DNA of 64,000 nucleotides. Source: Oscillospiraceae bacterium. GTDB lineage: Bacteria; Bacillota; Clostridia; Oscillospirales; Ruminococcaceae. The notes under the pieces are model-generated. The model was given only the letters and a program-made list of their open reading frames with translations, did no database searches and was not told the DNA's origin. Position numbers and translations under genes: made by a program. The stretch's first letter is position 1; every line of letters begins with the position of its first letter. The stretch spans positions 1-64,000 of the forward strand of contig JAETSI010000012.1 in assembly GCA_021769725.1 (NCBI GenBank). Reading direction: 5' to 3'. Of the stretch, positions 27,277 through 37,529 are shown piece by piece.

Positions 27277-28140
27277 TCAATATACTTCGTAGACGTCAAT
27301 ATCGCCTACGATACCGTCTATCTCGTCAAAGCTTTTATTTGAAAGCAGCTCTGTGTATGTGTAAAGAATGATATTTGCGTCAGTCTCGTCAATATATCCG
27401 TCCTTGTTTACATCGGCTGCATATGCAGCTTTCATGTCCTTTATTCCATATTTATAGTTATTGTACAAATCTGTAACCTTTATGCGGTCTCCATTCTGTC
27501 TAACCGCTGATAAAGCCCATGTAGCGTCAGAACCTGAAATATAGCCGTCTCCTGTTACGTCGCCGTACATAAATTCATCTGCTTCAAGCATTCTTGGCGA
27601 ACCAGAATATACACTTGCAAAAATATTAGTACCATCGCCCATATATATTGCTGTTTGGTTAGAGTCAATTTCATACATCATATTAATAGCAGAATTAGAC
27701 GTATCATACTCATCTGTCTTCTTGATATATAAAGTTTCCACTATACCATTATGGTCACCTTCATCTGAAGAAACAGGATCACCGACCTGCAAATCTACAT
27801 AATTCTTTCCCGTGCTATATTCATGCATTTGATAAATAAAGTTTCCTTCATTATAGTTTGTCACAGTTGACAGTTTTGATTCTGAATCTTCCCACATATC
27901 TTCTGCTTCAGCGCATTCCCATGAAGTTCCTAAATCAAAGCGCAAATAACAGTCTCTAAAGTCAGGAACATTCTCCATAATAATATCGGCACGTATTCCT
28001 TTATCATCCTCAGTGAGCTCGATATAAATACGTGGCTCTGTACTTGGCGGCGGTGCGGCTGACGCCCCCACTGCGGGAACGGAACAAAGAGCAAGTGCAG
28101 ACGCCATAACAGAGGCGATAAACTTTTTTGACTTTTTCAT
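27277..28140 (-). CDS. secreted cohesin-like (tentative) plus dockerin protein
   Basis: Signal peptide; N-terminal beta-rich module (IRADIIMENVPDFRDCYLRFDL...GIVETLYIKKTD); C-terminal DVTGDGYISGSDATWALSAV / DVNKDGYIDETDANIILYTYTELL. Confidence 0.65.
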   Translation of the reverse strand: MKKSKKFIASVMASALALCSVPAVGASAAPPPSTEPRIYIELTEDDKGIRADIIMENVPDFRDCYLRFDLGTSWECAEAEDMWEDSESKLSTVTNYNEGNFIYQMHEYSTGKNYVDLQVGDPVSSDEGDHNGIVETLYIKKTDEYDTSNSAINMMYEIDSNQTAIYMGDGTNIFASVYSGSPRMLEADEFMYGDVTGDGYISGSDATWALSAVRQNGDRIKVTDLYNNYKYGIKDMKAAYAADVNKDGYIDETDANIILYTYTELLSNKSFDEIDGIVGDIDVYEVY

Positions 28141-28361
28141 TTGACATCATTTCCTTTCGCAGTATATTATATGAAGCTTACGCTTTTACAGATACATTGT
28201 ACCATAAATTTCCGGTAAAATCAATCGTCATAATAAACAAATTTTCGTTTTGCTTTTTGAATATCCAATGTTAAATCTATGTTAAATAATAGCACATCCT
28301 CTTGAATACAGCCGTTGTTTGTTATATAATAAAATCGCAATAAAAATTAAGGAGATTTTAT

Positions 28362-30155
28362 ATGGAAGGATTTTCTATCTTCAACATTTTCAGTATGCTG
28401 GGCGGACTTGCCTTTTTCCTTTACGGAATGAACGTAATGTCTACCGGTCTGGAAAAACTTACCGGCGGAAAACTGGAGGTCGCTCTCAAAAAAATGACTT
28501 CCAACATTTTCAAAAGCATCCTGCTTGGTATGGGAATAACAATTGCCATACAGTCATCGTCAGCGCTGACCGTCATGCTCGTCGGTCTGGTAAATTCCGG
28601 AATCATGAGCCTTGAACAAACTGTAGGCGTCTGCTTCGGATCGAATATCGGTACTACCCTTACCGCATGGATACTGAGTCTTTCCGGTCTCAGCGGCGAC
28701 AGCTTTTTCATCAGAATGCTTAAACCGACTTCATTCTCCCCTATCATCGCACTTATCGGAATCATCATGGTAATGGCTTGCAAAAAAAACAAAAAGAAAG
28801 ATATGGGACGAATTCTTGTCGGATTTGCAATTCTCATGACCGGCATGACCCTTATGTCCGACTCAGTCGCCCCTCTTGCAGAATCCGAAGAGTTCAGCAA
28901 GATACTCACTGCGTTCAAAAACCCTTTCCTTGGTGTTCTTGTAGGCGCAGGATTCACAGGAATTATTCAGAGCTCTGCCGCATCTACCGGTATTCTTCAG
29001 GCGTTCTCCAGAACAGGCGGCCTCACTAACGGCATGGCATTTCCTATTATCATGGGTCTTAATATCGGAACCTGCATCACCTCGCTTCTTTCAAGTATAG
29101 GTGTAAAGAAAAACGCCAAACGTGTTGCCTGCATCCATATTGCTTTCAATGTTATCGGCGTAATAATTCTTCTGCCTGTAGTTCTGTTCCTCCAATATGT
29201 TCTTGATCTGACCATTTTCAGCAAGGTCACCAACGAAGTTTCAATTGCCATAATGCATACTGTCTTTAACTTGGTCAGCACTTTTCTGCTTCTCCCTTTC
29301 ACCTCGCTCCTTGTAAAACTTTCACGTTTTATCATCAAGGAGGATAAGGAAGAAAAGGAAGAAGCCTCTTCACATATTCTTTCTCTTGATGAAATCCTGC
29401 TTAAAACCCCTGCCGTTGCCGTTGAGGCCTGCAAAGGCGCAACCATAGAAATGGCAGATCTTACGAGAAAGACTATTCTAAGCGCCCTGGATATCATAAC
29501 AAATTACAACGAGGACAGCGCCGACGAAATAATCAGACACGAGGATATAATTGACGGATACGAGGATAAAATAAACAGCTATCTGCTTAAAATCTGCCGT
29601 TCCAGCGTTACCGGCCACGACAGCCGCAACGTATCGAAAATGATGCACTGCGTCGGCAACTTTGAACGAATTTCCGACCATGCCGTAAATCTGGTGGAAT
29701 CGGCTCAGGAGATGCACGAAAAAGGCATTACTTTCTCCTCCGAGTGCTTCAACGAAATTTCTGTAATCCGTGAAGCTATCGCCGAAAACATTACAAAGGC
29801 CATCGACGCCTATAAAAATAACGATCTGACCATTGCCCATAAAGTAGAGCCTCTTGAAGAAGTTGTAGATAACCTCAGTACGGAACTCAAGAACCGTCAT
29901 ATCCGCCGTTTGCAGAACGATGAATGCACCGTTGAACTGGGATATATCTTCCAGGATATCCTTACCAACCTGGAGCGTATTTCCGACCACTGCTCCAATA
30001 TTGCCGGATGTCTTATTGAAACCGACGAAAAGACACGCATCCATGAGTATCTCCAGGATGTCAAGGAGAATGATAAGACTTTCCGCAACGAATACCATGC
30101 CTACGCTGAAAAATTCTTTACGATGCTCAATACGGCTGAATCATCGATGCAGTGA
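28362..30155 (+). CDS. Na/Pi cotransporter family protein with C-terminal PhoU-like domain
   Basis: GGLAFFLYGMNVMSTGLEKLTGGKLE...GMGITIAIQSSSALTVMLVGLVNSG...GFTGIIQSSAASTGILQ. Confidence 0.95.
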   Translation: MEGFSIFNIFSMLGGLAFFLYGMNVMSTGLEKLTGGKLEVALKKMTSNIFKSILLGMGITIAIQSSSALTVMLVGLVNSGIMSLEQTVGVCFGSNIGTTLTAWILSLSGLSGDSFFIRMLKPTSFSPIIALIGIIMVMACKKNKKKDMGRILVGFAILMTGMTLMSDSVAPLAESEEFSKILTAFKNPFLGVLVGAGFTGIIQSSAASTGILQAFSRTGGLTNGMAFPIIMGLNIGTCITSLLSSIGVKKNAKRVACIHIAFNVIGVIILLPVVLFLQYVLDLTIFSKVTNEVSIAIMHTVFNLVSTFLLLPFTSLLVKLSRFIIKEDKEEKEEASSHILSLDEILLKTPAVAVEACKGATIEMADLTRKTILSALDIITNYNEDSADEIIRHEDIIDGYEDKINSYLLKICRSSVTGHDSRNVSKMMHCVGNFERISDHAVNLVESAQEMHEKGITFSSECFNEISVIREAIAENITKAIDAYKNNDLTIAHKVEPLEEVVDNLSTELKNRHIRRLQNDECTVELGYIFQDILTNLERISDHCSNIAGCLIETDEKTRIHEYLQDVKENDKTFRNEYHAYAEKFFTMLNTAESSMQ

Positions 30156-30222
30156 TATTACCGTTAATACTAATCTCCAACCAATCTTTTCATTAGTTTG
30201 ATCGAGGATTAGTATAGAATAA

Positions 30223-30252
30223 TAAAAAATCCGGCATAAGCCGGATTTTTTA
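30223..30252. terminator. intrinsic terminator
   Basis: aaaaaATCCGGCataaGCCGGATttttta. Confidence 0.8.
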
Positions 30253-30495
30253 TTATTCTGCGTCGTTATCAGTATTTTTCTCAATGTAGTTTACGATATC
30301 GCCAACTGTCTTGATTTCCTCAACAGCCTCGTCGGGAATTGAGAGGTCAAATTCATCTTCAATAGTAGTGATAAGATCTACAACGTCCAGAGAATCTGCG
30401 CCGAGGTCGTCCTGGATATTAGCTTCCATTGTAACCTCGCCTTCATCAACGCCGAGCTGTTCAGCGATAAGATCCTTGAGCTTGTCAAAAACCAT
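30253..30495 (-). CDS. acpP: acyl carrier protein
   Basis: [43 protein letters not shown]. Confidence 0.98.
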   Translation of the reverse strand: MVFDKLKDLIAEQLGVDEGEVTMEANIQDDLGADSLDVVDLITTIEDEFDLSIPDEAVEEIKTVGDIVNYIEKNTDNDAE

Positions 30496-30533
30496 GCTTA
30501 TGTCCTCCTTTTTAAATTATATCAAGAAACGGA

Positions 30534-31340
30534 TCATTCAATAAACGCTCCGATCTTTCTAAACTTAGTATAACGTTCTTTTAGCAAAACGTCAATATCT
30601 TTTTGACATTTTTCTGGAATTACCTGTGACAAATATTCTTTAATATTCTCTGAAATTTTGTCTAAATCGTTATGTGCGCCGCCGAGAGGTTCTTCGATAA
30701 TAGTCTCCGCAACACCGAGCCGAACCATATCTTCCGCAGTAATTCGCATAATTTCGCTTGCTTCCCGTTCTCTCGACGCATCTTTCCAGAGAATGCTTGC
30801 AAAGCCCCTTGGCGACAGAACAGAGTACTGTGCATTTTCCAGCATAGCCAGCTCGTCGCATACACCCAGTCCCAGAGCGCCGCCGCTGCCGGCTTCACCG
30901 AGCACAATGGAAATTATAGGCGTCCTGAGTGTCATGAACTCGGCAATATTCTTTGCGATAGCTTCGCCCATTCCTCTTTCTTCCGCCGCAATGCCGCAGA
31001 ATGCTCCGGGCGTATCAATAAAACAGATAAGCGGTCTGTGGAATTTCTCCGCCTGCCTTGCCAATCTGAGAGCCTTTCTGTAGCCTTCCGGATGAGGCAT
31101 TGCAAAATTACAGACTTTATTTTCATTTATATCTCTTCCTTTTACCTGTGCAATTATGGTGACAGGTCTGCCGTCAAGGCGTCCCACAGCGCCGATCACT
31201 GCCTTATCGTCACCGTAAAGACGATCGCCGTGCATTTCATAATAATCAGTAAAGATAAGGGGAAGATAATCATTTATAGTCGGTCTGCCAGTATTGTGAA
31301 CGAGCTGAATGCGCTCCCATGCCGTTTTATTCTCACTCAT
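30534..31340 (-). CDS. accA: acetyl-CoA carboxylase carboxyltransferase alpha subunit
   Basis: HGDRLYGDDKAVIGAVGRLDGRPVTIIAQVKGR...PHPEGYRKALRLARQAEKFHRPLICFIDTPGA. Confidence 0.96.
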   Translation of the reverse strand: MSENKTAWERIQLVHNTGRPTINDYLPLIFTDYYEMHGDRLYGDDKAVIGAVGRLDGRPVTIIAQVKGRDINENKVCNFAMPHPEGYRKALRLARQAEKFHRPLICFIDTPGAFCGIAAEERGMGEAIAKNIAEFMTLRTPIISIVLGEAGSGGALGLGVCDELAMLENAQYSVLSPRGFASILWKDASREREASEIMRITAEDMVRLGVAETIIEEPLGGAHNDLDKISENIKEYLSQVIPEKCQKDIDVLLKERYTKFRKIGAFIE

Positions 31341-31343
31341 TGC

Positions 31344-32189
31344 TCAGACCCCCTTTTTATTGTATCCGTGAAGTTTCAGAAGATGTGACAGAACGCTTCT
31401 CATCTTTCTGCGCTCTACGATCATATCAATAAATCCCTTTTCGTACATGAACTCCGCAAGCTGGAAATCGTCAGGAAGCCGCTGTTTAATAGTATTTTCA
31501 ATAACACGTCTGCCGGCAAAGCCGATCAATATCTTCGGTTCTGCAATGATGATATCACCAAGGGAAGCGAAGCTTGCAGTAACACCGCCGGTGGTAGGAT
31601 CAGTCAAAACGGTTATATAAAGTCCGCCCTGATCGCTGTGAAGCTTAACTGCGCCGGCTGTCTTTGCCATCTGCATAAGCGAGACGATTCCCTCCTGCAT
31701 ACGTGCTCCGCCGGAAGCCGTGAACATTATGACCGGGAGCTTGTTTGCAGCAGCATACTCAAAGGCACGGGCAATTTTTTCACCCACAACGCTGCCCATA
31801 CTTGCCATCATATAGCGTGAATCCATAACACCTATAACACACGGTGAACCCTTTATCGTAGCCGTTCCGGTAATAACGGCGTCGTTCAGACCTGTTCTCT
31901 CACGAAGTTCCTCCTGCTTTTCCTCATACTCAGGAAAATCAATGGGATTTCTGCTTTTCATTTCGCTGTCAAATTCCCTGAAGCTCTCCTTGTCAATGGT
32001 AATTGAAATACGCTCCTGAGCCGACAGTCTGCCGTGATAATTGCAGGCAGGACATACCCGGTGAAGCTCCTCGTACCGTGACAGAGGCGACAGCCCCTGA
32101 CATCTGGGACATTTGAACATCGGCGGTTTATAGTCGTCGTCGCCGCCGTTGAAACGCTTTGTGACTACCTTAAAAAAATCTTCAAACAC
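31344..32189 (-). CDS. accD: acetyl-CoA carboxylase carboxyltransferase beta subunit
   Basis: CPRCQGLSPLSRYEELHRVCPACNYHGRLSAQERI...GSVVGEKIARAFEYA...SGGARMQEG. Confidence 0.97.
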   Translation of the reverse strand: MFEDFFKVVTKRFNGGDDDYKPPMFKCPRCQGLSPLSRYEELHRVCPACNYHGRLSAQERISITIDKESFREFDSEMKSRNPIDFPEYEEKQEELRERTGLNDAVITGTATIKGSPCVIGVMDSRYMMASMGSVVGEKIARAFEYAAANKLPVIMFTASGGARMQEGIVSLMQMAKTAGAVKLHSDQGGLYITVLTDPTTGGVTASFASLGDIIIAEPKILIGFAGRRVIENTIKQRLPDDFQLAEFMYEKGFIDMIVERRKMRSVLSHLLKLHGYNKKGV

Positions 32190-32192
32190 TGA

Positions 32193-33560
32193 TTATTTCA
32201 CCTTCCCCTGCTTCTTATGCTCATCCATATATCTTCCAAGGAAACCGATATCATAATTGCCGTTCTTGAAATCCGGGTGCCTGATAAGTTCAAGCTGGAA
32301 GTCTATATTGGTATCAACGCCCTCGACGATAAATTCTGCCAGCGCCCATTTCATTTTGTTGACAGCGTCATCTCTGTCAGAACCGTGAGCGATAAGCTTG
32401 CTTATCATGGAATCGTAATACGGCGTGATGGTATATCCCTGATAAACGGCGCCGTCGATTCTTATTCCGGGACCTCCGGGCATATAGAGAGCGGTGATCG
32501 TTCCCGGAGACGGTCTGAAATCAAGTTCGGGATTTTCCGCATTGATCCGGCACTCGATAGCGTGCCCCCTGAGCCGGATATTCTCCTGACTCACGCTGAG
32601 TGGAAGTCCTGCCGCTACTTCGATCTGAGCCTTTACCAGATCATATCCCGTAACCTCCTCGGTAATGGGATGCTCTACCTGAATTCGTGTATTCATTTCC
32701 ATGAAGTAGAAATCACGGTTCTCGTCCACCAGAAATTCAATAGTTCCGGCATTGTAATAACCGCACTGCTTTGCTGCCGTTACGGCAGCCTCTCCCATTT
32801 TTTTCCGCAGTTCCTCGCTGACGATAGGACTGGGACATTCCTCCAGAACCTTCTGGTTGCGCCGCTGCATCGAGCAGTCACGCTCGCCCAAATAAATATA
32901 ATTTCCATTCTTGTCAGCCATTATCTGTATCTCGACATGATGCGGATTTATAAGGAATTTCTCAATATAAACGGCATCGTCGCCGAAGAAGTTCCTAGCC
33001 TCCTGCCGTGCCGCCGTCATCTGTTCCTCAAGCTGGTCGGGAGAATCCACACGGCGTATGCCTCGCCCTCCGCCTCCGGCTGAAGCTTTTACCAGCACCG
33101 GATATCCCGCCTTTTCCGCAATGGCGGCAGCCTCCTCATAGGAAGAAACCGCACCGTCCGAGCCGGGGATAACAGAAACCCCTGCTGCTTTCATGGTTGC
33201 CTTTGCGGCAGCCTTATCGCCCAGCATCTCGATAGACTTATATGACGGACCGATAAATGTTATTCCATTTTTTTCACAAAGACGTGCAAATTCCGCATTC
33301 TCTGACAGAAAACCGAATCCGGGATGTATAGCGTCCGCCCCGGTATTTAAAGCCGCCTGGATTATCGCATTCATGTTAAGATAGCTGTCCTTCGTAGCCG
33401 GAGGGCCTATGCAGACAGTTTCGTCGGCTATCTGGGCATGAAGGGAACGACTGTCGGCAGTGGAATAAACTGCTACGCAGCGCACTCCAAGCTCACGGCA
33501 GGCTCTTATGATACGAACGGCGATCTCGCCTCTGTTGGCAATCAATATTTTCTTGAACAT
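32193..33560 (-). CDS. accC: acetyl-CoA carboxylase biotin carboxylase subunit
   Basis: Start at MFKKILIANRGEIAVRIIRACRELG; GDKAAAKATMKAAGV; MEMNTRIQVEHPITEEVTGYDLV. Confidence 0.97.
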   Translation of the reverse strand: MFKKILIANRGEIAVRIIRACRELGVRCVAVYSTADSRSLHAQIADETVCIGPPATKDSYLNMNAIIQAALNTGADAIHPGFGFLSENAEFARLCEKNGITFIGPSYKSIEMLGDKAAAKATMKAAGVSVIPGSDGAVSSYEEAAAIAEKAGYPVLVKASAGGGGRGIRRVDSPDQLEEQMTAARQEARNFFGDDAVYIEKFLINPHHVEIQIMADKNGNYIYLGERDCSMQRRNQKVLEECPSPIVSEELRKKMGEAAVTAAKQCGYYNAGTIEFLVDENRDFYFMEMNTRIQVEHPITEEVTGYDLVKAQIEVAAGLPLSVSQENIRLRGHAIECRINAENPELDFRPSPGTITALYMPGGPGIRIDGAVYQGYTITPYYDSMISKLIAHGSDRDDAVNKMKWALAEFIVEGVDTNIDFQLELIRHPDFKNGNYDIGFLGRYMDEHKKQGKVK

Positions 33561-33567
33561 CTGCTTC

Positions 33568-34020
33568 TCACTCCGCTTTGCCGCCGTCTGCCACCACAAA
33601 GGTTATCTCGCAGGAAACAGCTTTTTCTCCGCCTACAGAAGCAATAGCCTTTCCTGTTCCGACAGGGCCTCTCTGACGTATCATTTCAACCTCAAGATCA
33701 AGAACATCTCCGGGCATTACCTGACGGCGGAACTTTGCTTTGTCGATACCGCCGAACAAGCCGATCTTGCCCTTGAATTCAGGCTTTGAGAGCATACATA
33801 CAGCCCCTGCCTGAGCCAGCATTTCTATCATCAGAACGCCGGGCGTCACAGGGTATCCCGGAAAGTGACCCTTGAACCAGAAGTCGTCTTCCCTTATATA
33901 CTTTCTTGCCTTTATCCTCACGCCGACTTCTATTTCAGTTACCTCGTCGATAAGCAGAAACGGATCTCGATGAGGGATTATCTCCATTATCTGTTCTTTG
34001 TTCATTAAAACGTCTGACAT
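33568..34020 (-). CDS. fabZ: 3-hydroxyacyl-ACP dehydratase FabZ
   Basis: IMEIIPHRDPFLLIDEV...FWFKGHFPGYPVTPGVLMIEMLAQAGAV. Confidence 0.96.
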   Translation of the reverse strand: MSDVLMNKEQIMEIIPHRDPFLLIDEVTEIEVGVRIKARKYIREDDFWFKGHFPGYPVTPGVLMIEMLAQAGAVCMLSKPEFKGKIGLFGGIDKAKFRRQVMPGDVLDLEVEMIRQRGPVGTGKAIASVGGEKAVSCEITFVVADGGKAE

Positions 34021-34051
34021 TTCATCTGCCTCCCTTTTATTAAGCAACGTA

Positions 34052-34525
34052 TTATTCGATTATCATTATCGGCTGATCGTATTCCACAGCCTGTCCGTCG
34101 GAGACGAGTATCTCCTTTACAGTGCCGTCAAATTCAGACTTTATCTCGTTCATCAGCTTCATCGACTCGATTATCATGATAACATCGCCCTTTTTCACGC
34201 TATCTCCGACCTTTACAAAAGGAGGCTTATCAGGTGAAGGAGCGGCATAGAAAGTTCCGACAATAGGTGATTTCACCGCATTACCGGAAACATTTCCGGA
34301 AGTCTGAGCTTCTTCCCTGTCCGCCTGAACAGGTGCAGCCGCAGCAGCCTGCTGTACAGGAGCTGCAAAAGGCATCATTGCCGGAGGCGGAGTGAATTTC
34401 TTTCCCTTGACAGTAATTTTCCTGTCTCCGTCCTCAACAGTGATCTCGGAAAGCTCGTTTTCAGAAACAAGCTTTGCCAGCTTTTCTATAGTTTCAAGTT
34501 CAAACTGACCGTAAATTTTATCCAT
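34052..34525 (-). CDS. accB: acetyl-CoA carboxylase biotin carboxyl carrier protein
   Basis: KSPIVGTFYAAPSPDKPPFVKVGDSVKKGDVIMIIESMKLMNEI. Confidence 0.96.
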   Translation of the reverse strand: MDKIYGQFELETIEKLAKLVSENELSEITVEDGDRKITVKGKKFTPPPAMMPFAAPVQQAAAAAPVQADREEAQTSGNVSGNAVKSPIVGTFYAAPSPDKPPFVKVGDSVKKGDVIMIIESMKLMNEIKSEFDGTVKEILVSDGQAVEYDQPIMIIE

Positions 34526-34537
34526 TGCAGAGTCTCC

Positions 34538-35794
34538 TTAATCCTTTATTTTCTTGAAGCAGAGCGTGCCGTTGTGACCGCCGAATCCCAATGAATTAGA
34601 CAGCGCAACGTTTACATCCTGCCGGATATTTCCTTCAGTGCAGCAGTCAAGATCGCATTCCTCATCGGGTACTTTATATCCTACAGTTCTGTGGATAAGT
34701 CCCTCCTCGATAGTCTTGGCGCAGACAACAGCTTCCACTGCTCCTGCTGCGCCGAGAAGATGACCTATCATGGACTTAGTAGAATTGATCTTCACATTCT
34801 TTGCATCGTCGCCTAAAGCCAGCTTGATAGCTGCTGTCTCGTATTTGTCGTTAAGACCTGTCGCAGTACCGTGAGCATTGATATAGTCAACATCCGAAGG
34901 CTTTACTCCAGCTTCCTCCATAGCAAGCGTTATGCCCATTCCTGCCGCTTCGCCCGAGGGCATAGGGGATGTCATATGGTAGCCGTCGTCTGTAGCGCCG
35001 TAACCGGCTATCTCACAGTATATCTTAGCTCCCCTTGCCTTTGCGTGCTCATACTCTTCAAGGATAAGCATACCGCTGCCCTCGCCAAGGACAAAACCAT
35101 TTCTCTCCTTGTCAAAGGGGATAGATGCACGTTCGGGATCTTCAGATCTTGTAAGCGCTTTCATGTTATTGAATCCGCCGTAGGTAAACTCAGTGGTCGA
35201 GCTTTCTGTTCCGCCTGCAATGCATACGTCAAGATAACCGTCCTTGATCTTGCGGAACGCCTCGCCCAGGGCATGAGTTCCCGAAGCGCAGGCAGATGCA
35301 ATAGAATAATTAGCTCCTCTGAAGCCTGTTTTCATAGCGATAGTTCCTGCCGCCATATTTGATATCATCATGGGAACGTAAAATACCGATATTCTTCCGG
35401 GTCCTTTTTCAAGATACTTTCCGTATTCCGAAAGAGTAAGGTCGATGCCGCCGATACCGCAGCCGATGAGAACTCCGGCTCTGTAGGGGTCAATATCACC
35501 AAAATCCGAACCAGCATCTGTCAGCGCCTCGTGAGCGGCAACAAGAGCATACTTTGTGAACGTATCCATTCGTCTGGCTTCTTTCTTGTCAAAGCATCCT
35601 TTAACGTCATAGTAATCCTCTTCATTAAAATCTCTTACCAGTCCCGATACTCTGATGCCTGTGCGCTCTGTATCAAAATGATCTATACGGGAGATACCGA
35701 CTCTGTTTTCAACGATACCTTCCCAGAATTTTTCAACACCTGTTCCCAGAGGAGTAACTGCTCCGAGACCTGTAATAACAACTCTTCTTCTCAT
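34538..35794 (-). CDS. fabF: beta-ketoacyl-ACP synthase II
   Basis: Start at MRRRVVITGLGAVTPLGTG; SACASGTHALGEA; INAHGTATGLND. Confidence 0.97.
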   Translation of the reverse strand: MRRRVVITGLGAVTPLGTGVEKFWEGIVENRVGISRIDHFDTERTGIRVSGLVRDFNEEDYYDVKGCFDKKEARRMDTFTKYALVAAHEALTDAGSDFGDIDPYRAGVLIGCGIGGIDLTLSEYGKYLEKGPGRISVFYVPMMISNMAAGTIAMKTGFRGANYSIASACASGTHALGEAFRKIKDGYLDVCIAGGTESSTTEFTYGGFNNMKALTRSEDPERASIPFDKERNGFVLGEGSGMLILEEYEHAKARGAKIYCEIAGYGATDDGYHMTSPMPSGEAAGMGITLAMEEAGVKPSDVDYINAHGTATGLNDKYETAAIKLALGDDAKNVKINSTKSMIGHLLGAAGAVEAVVCAKTIEEGLIHRTVGYKVPDEECDLDCCTEGNIRQDVNVALSNSLGFGGHNGTLCFKKIKD

Positions 35795-35824
35795 ATTATA
35801 TCCTTTCTTTTTTATCATATGGGA

Positions 35825-36565
35825 TCACATTGAAAGTCCGCCGGAGATCTCAATAACCTGTCCTGTAACATAAGATGAATCCTCTGAAACAAGGAACGAA
35901 ACCACCGATGCGATCTCCTCCGGTTCGCCGTATCTTCTCATAGCAACGGCTTCAAGCATTTTAGCCTTATAATCCTCGGCAAGAACATCGGTCATAGGGG
36001 TGTGGATAAATCCGGGAGCTACGGCGTTGCAGGTAATATTCTTTCTGCCGTACTCCTTGGCTATAGTCTTTGTCATGCCTATCAGAGCTGCCTTTGAAGC
36101 GGAATAATTGATCTGTCCCGGATTTCCATAAAGACCTGCCACGGAAGAAACATTAACGATCCTGCCGTGCTTCTGCTTCATCATAACGGGGCAGACATTT
36201 TTCAGCATATTGAAAACGCTCTTCTGATTAACGGCGATAACGGCGTCATATTCGTCCTCGCTCATTCTTGCAAGAAGCTTGTCCTTTGTAATGCCGGCGT
36301 TGTTCACCAGAGCGTCTATGCTGCCCATCTGTTCTTTTACTGCCTTGACCATTGCCTCACAGTCAGCCATTTTTGATACGTCAGCGGCAAAACAAATAAC
36401 TTTAACTCCGAAAGCCGCACACTCTGCGGCAACTTCTTCTGCCTTTGCCTTATCGCCGTCGCTGGGATAGTGATTGAGAGCTATATCGAATCCGTCTTTT
36501 GCCAGTCTTTTTGCTATGCAGGCGCCTATCCCCTGTGATGCGCCGGTTATCAGTGCTACTGCCAT
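35825..36565 (-). CDS. fabG: 3-oxoacyl-ACP reductase
   Basis: ALITGASQGIGACIAKRLAKDG...NNAGITKDKLLARM...YSASKAALIGMTKTIAKEYG. Confidence 0.97.
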   Translation of the reverse strand: MAVALITGASQGIGACIAKRLAKDGFDIALNHYPSDGDKAKAEEVAAECAAFGVKVICFAADVSKMADCEAMVKAVKEQMGSIDALVNNAGITKDKLLARMSEDEYDAVIAVNQKSVFNMLKNVCPVMMKQKHGRIVNVSSVAGLYGNPGQINYSASKAALIGMTKTIAKEYGRKNITCNAVAPGFIHTPMTDVLAEDYKAKMLEAVAMRRYGEPEEIASVVSFLVSEDSSYVTGQVIEISGGLSM

Positions 36566-36586
36566 TATATTTCCTCCTGATATTAA

Positions 36587-37513
36587 TTAGTATTTAAGAA
36601 GTTTTTCTGCCTGCTCCATGATCTCACAGATAATATCCTTACATGGTTTGACATCCTTTATCATTCCTGCGATAGCGCCGCAGAGGAAAGAACCCTCTTC
36701 AAGATTTCCGTCCTGAACAGCCTTTCTCAGAGATCCGAGAGTAACCTCCTCGAACTGCTCCGGAGTAAGACTTCCGTCCCTTTCGCCGCTTGCAAGCATC
36801 TTTGAGAACTTCGTCTTTACGTTCCGGCACGGATGTCCCGTATATCTTCCGGTAACAACGCTGTCGGTATCCTTTGCCTTTACAACGAGATCCTTGAATG
36901 TCTGGTGTATCTGACATTCCTCTGACGCAAGGAAGCGTGTACCGATCTGGACGCCCTCTGCGCCCAGCATAAAGGAAGCTGCCACACCTCTTCCGTCAGC
37001 AATTCCTCCGGCTGCGATAACCGGTATTTCCAGAGCGTCAGCGACCTGCGGAACGAGACACATAGTGGTAATTTCTCCGATATGACCGCCCGATTCAGTA
37101 CCCTCTGCAACAACGGCGTCAGCTCCTGCCCTTTCCATTCTCTTGGCAAGAGCAACCGAGGGGATAACGGGAATTACCTTTATTCCGGCTTCCTTCCAGG
37201 CAGGGATATACTTTCCGGGGTTTCCCGCACCCGTTGTAACGACCGCAACTTTCTCGTCGATGCACAGCTGTGCAAGATCATCTGCATTAGGGCTCATAAG
37301 CATGATATTAACGCCGAAAGGCTTATCGGTCTTTTCCTTGCAGAGACGTATCTGCTCCCTGAGATAGTCGATAGGTGCGCTGCCGCCTGCGATAAGACCA
37401 ACTCCTCCTGCGTTTGAAACGGCTGCGGCAAGAGTATGCTCGGCGACCCATGCCATACCTCCCTGTATAACAGGATACTGACAGCCTAAAAGTTCGGTGA
37501 TCCTTGTTTTCAT
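36587..37513 (-). CDS. fabK: enoyl-ACP reductase FabK
   Basis: ELLGCQYPVIQGGMAWVAEHTLAAAVSNAGGVGLIAGG; VAEGTESGGHIGEITTMCLVPQV. Confidence 0.95.
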   Translation of the reverse strand: MKTRITELLGCQYPVIQGGMAWVAEHTLAAAVSNAGGVGLIAGGSAPIDYLREQIRLCKEKTDKPFGVNIMLMSPNADDLAQLCIDEKVAVVTTGAGNPGKYIPAWKEAGIKVIPVIPSVALAKRMERAGADAVVAEGTESGGHIGEITTMCLVPQVADALEIPVIAAGGIADGRGVAASFMLGAEGVQIGTRFLASEECQIHQTFKDLVVKAKDTDSVVTGRYTGHPCRNVKTKFSKMLASGERDGSLTPEQFEEVTLGSLRKAVQDGNLEEGSFLCGAIAGMIKDVKPCKDIICEIMEQAEKLLKY

Positions 37514-37529
37514 ATGTCAAAACTCCTTT

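Noticed and set aside
29478-30098. 206-aa minus-strand ORF
   Set aside because: Antisense to the Na/Pi cotransporter gene.
30168-30217. ATACTAATC...GATTAGTAT inverted repeat downstream of the Na/Pi cotransporter
   Set aside because: Long loop, AT-rich, adjacent to a clear terminator; too weak to interpret.
32217-33083. 288-aa plus-strand ORF
   Set aside because: Antisense to accC, a well-supported gene.
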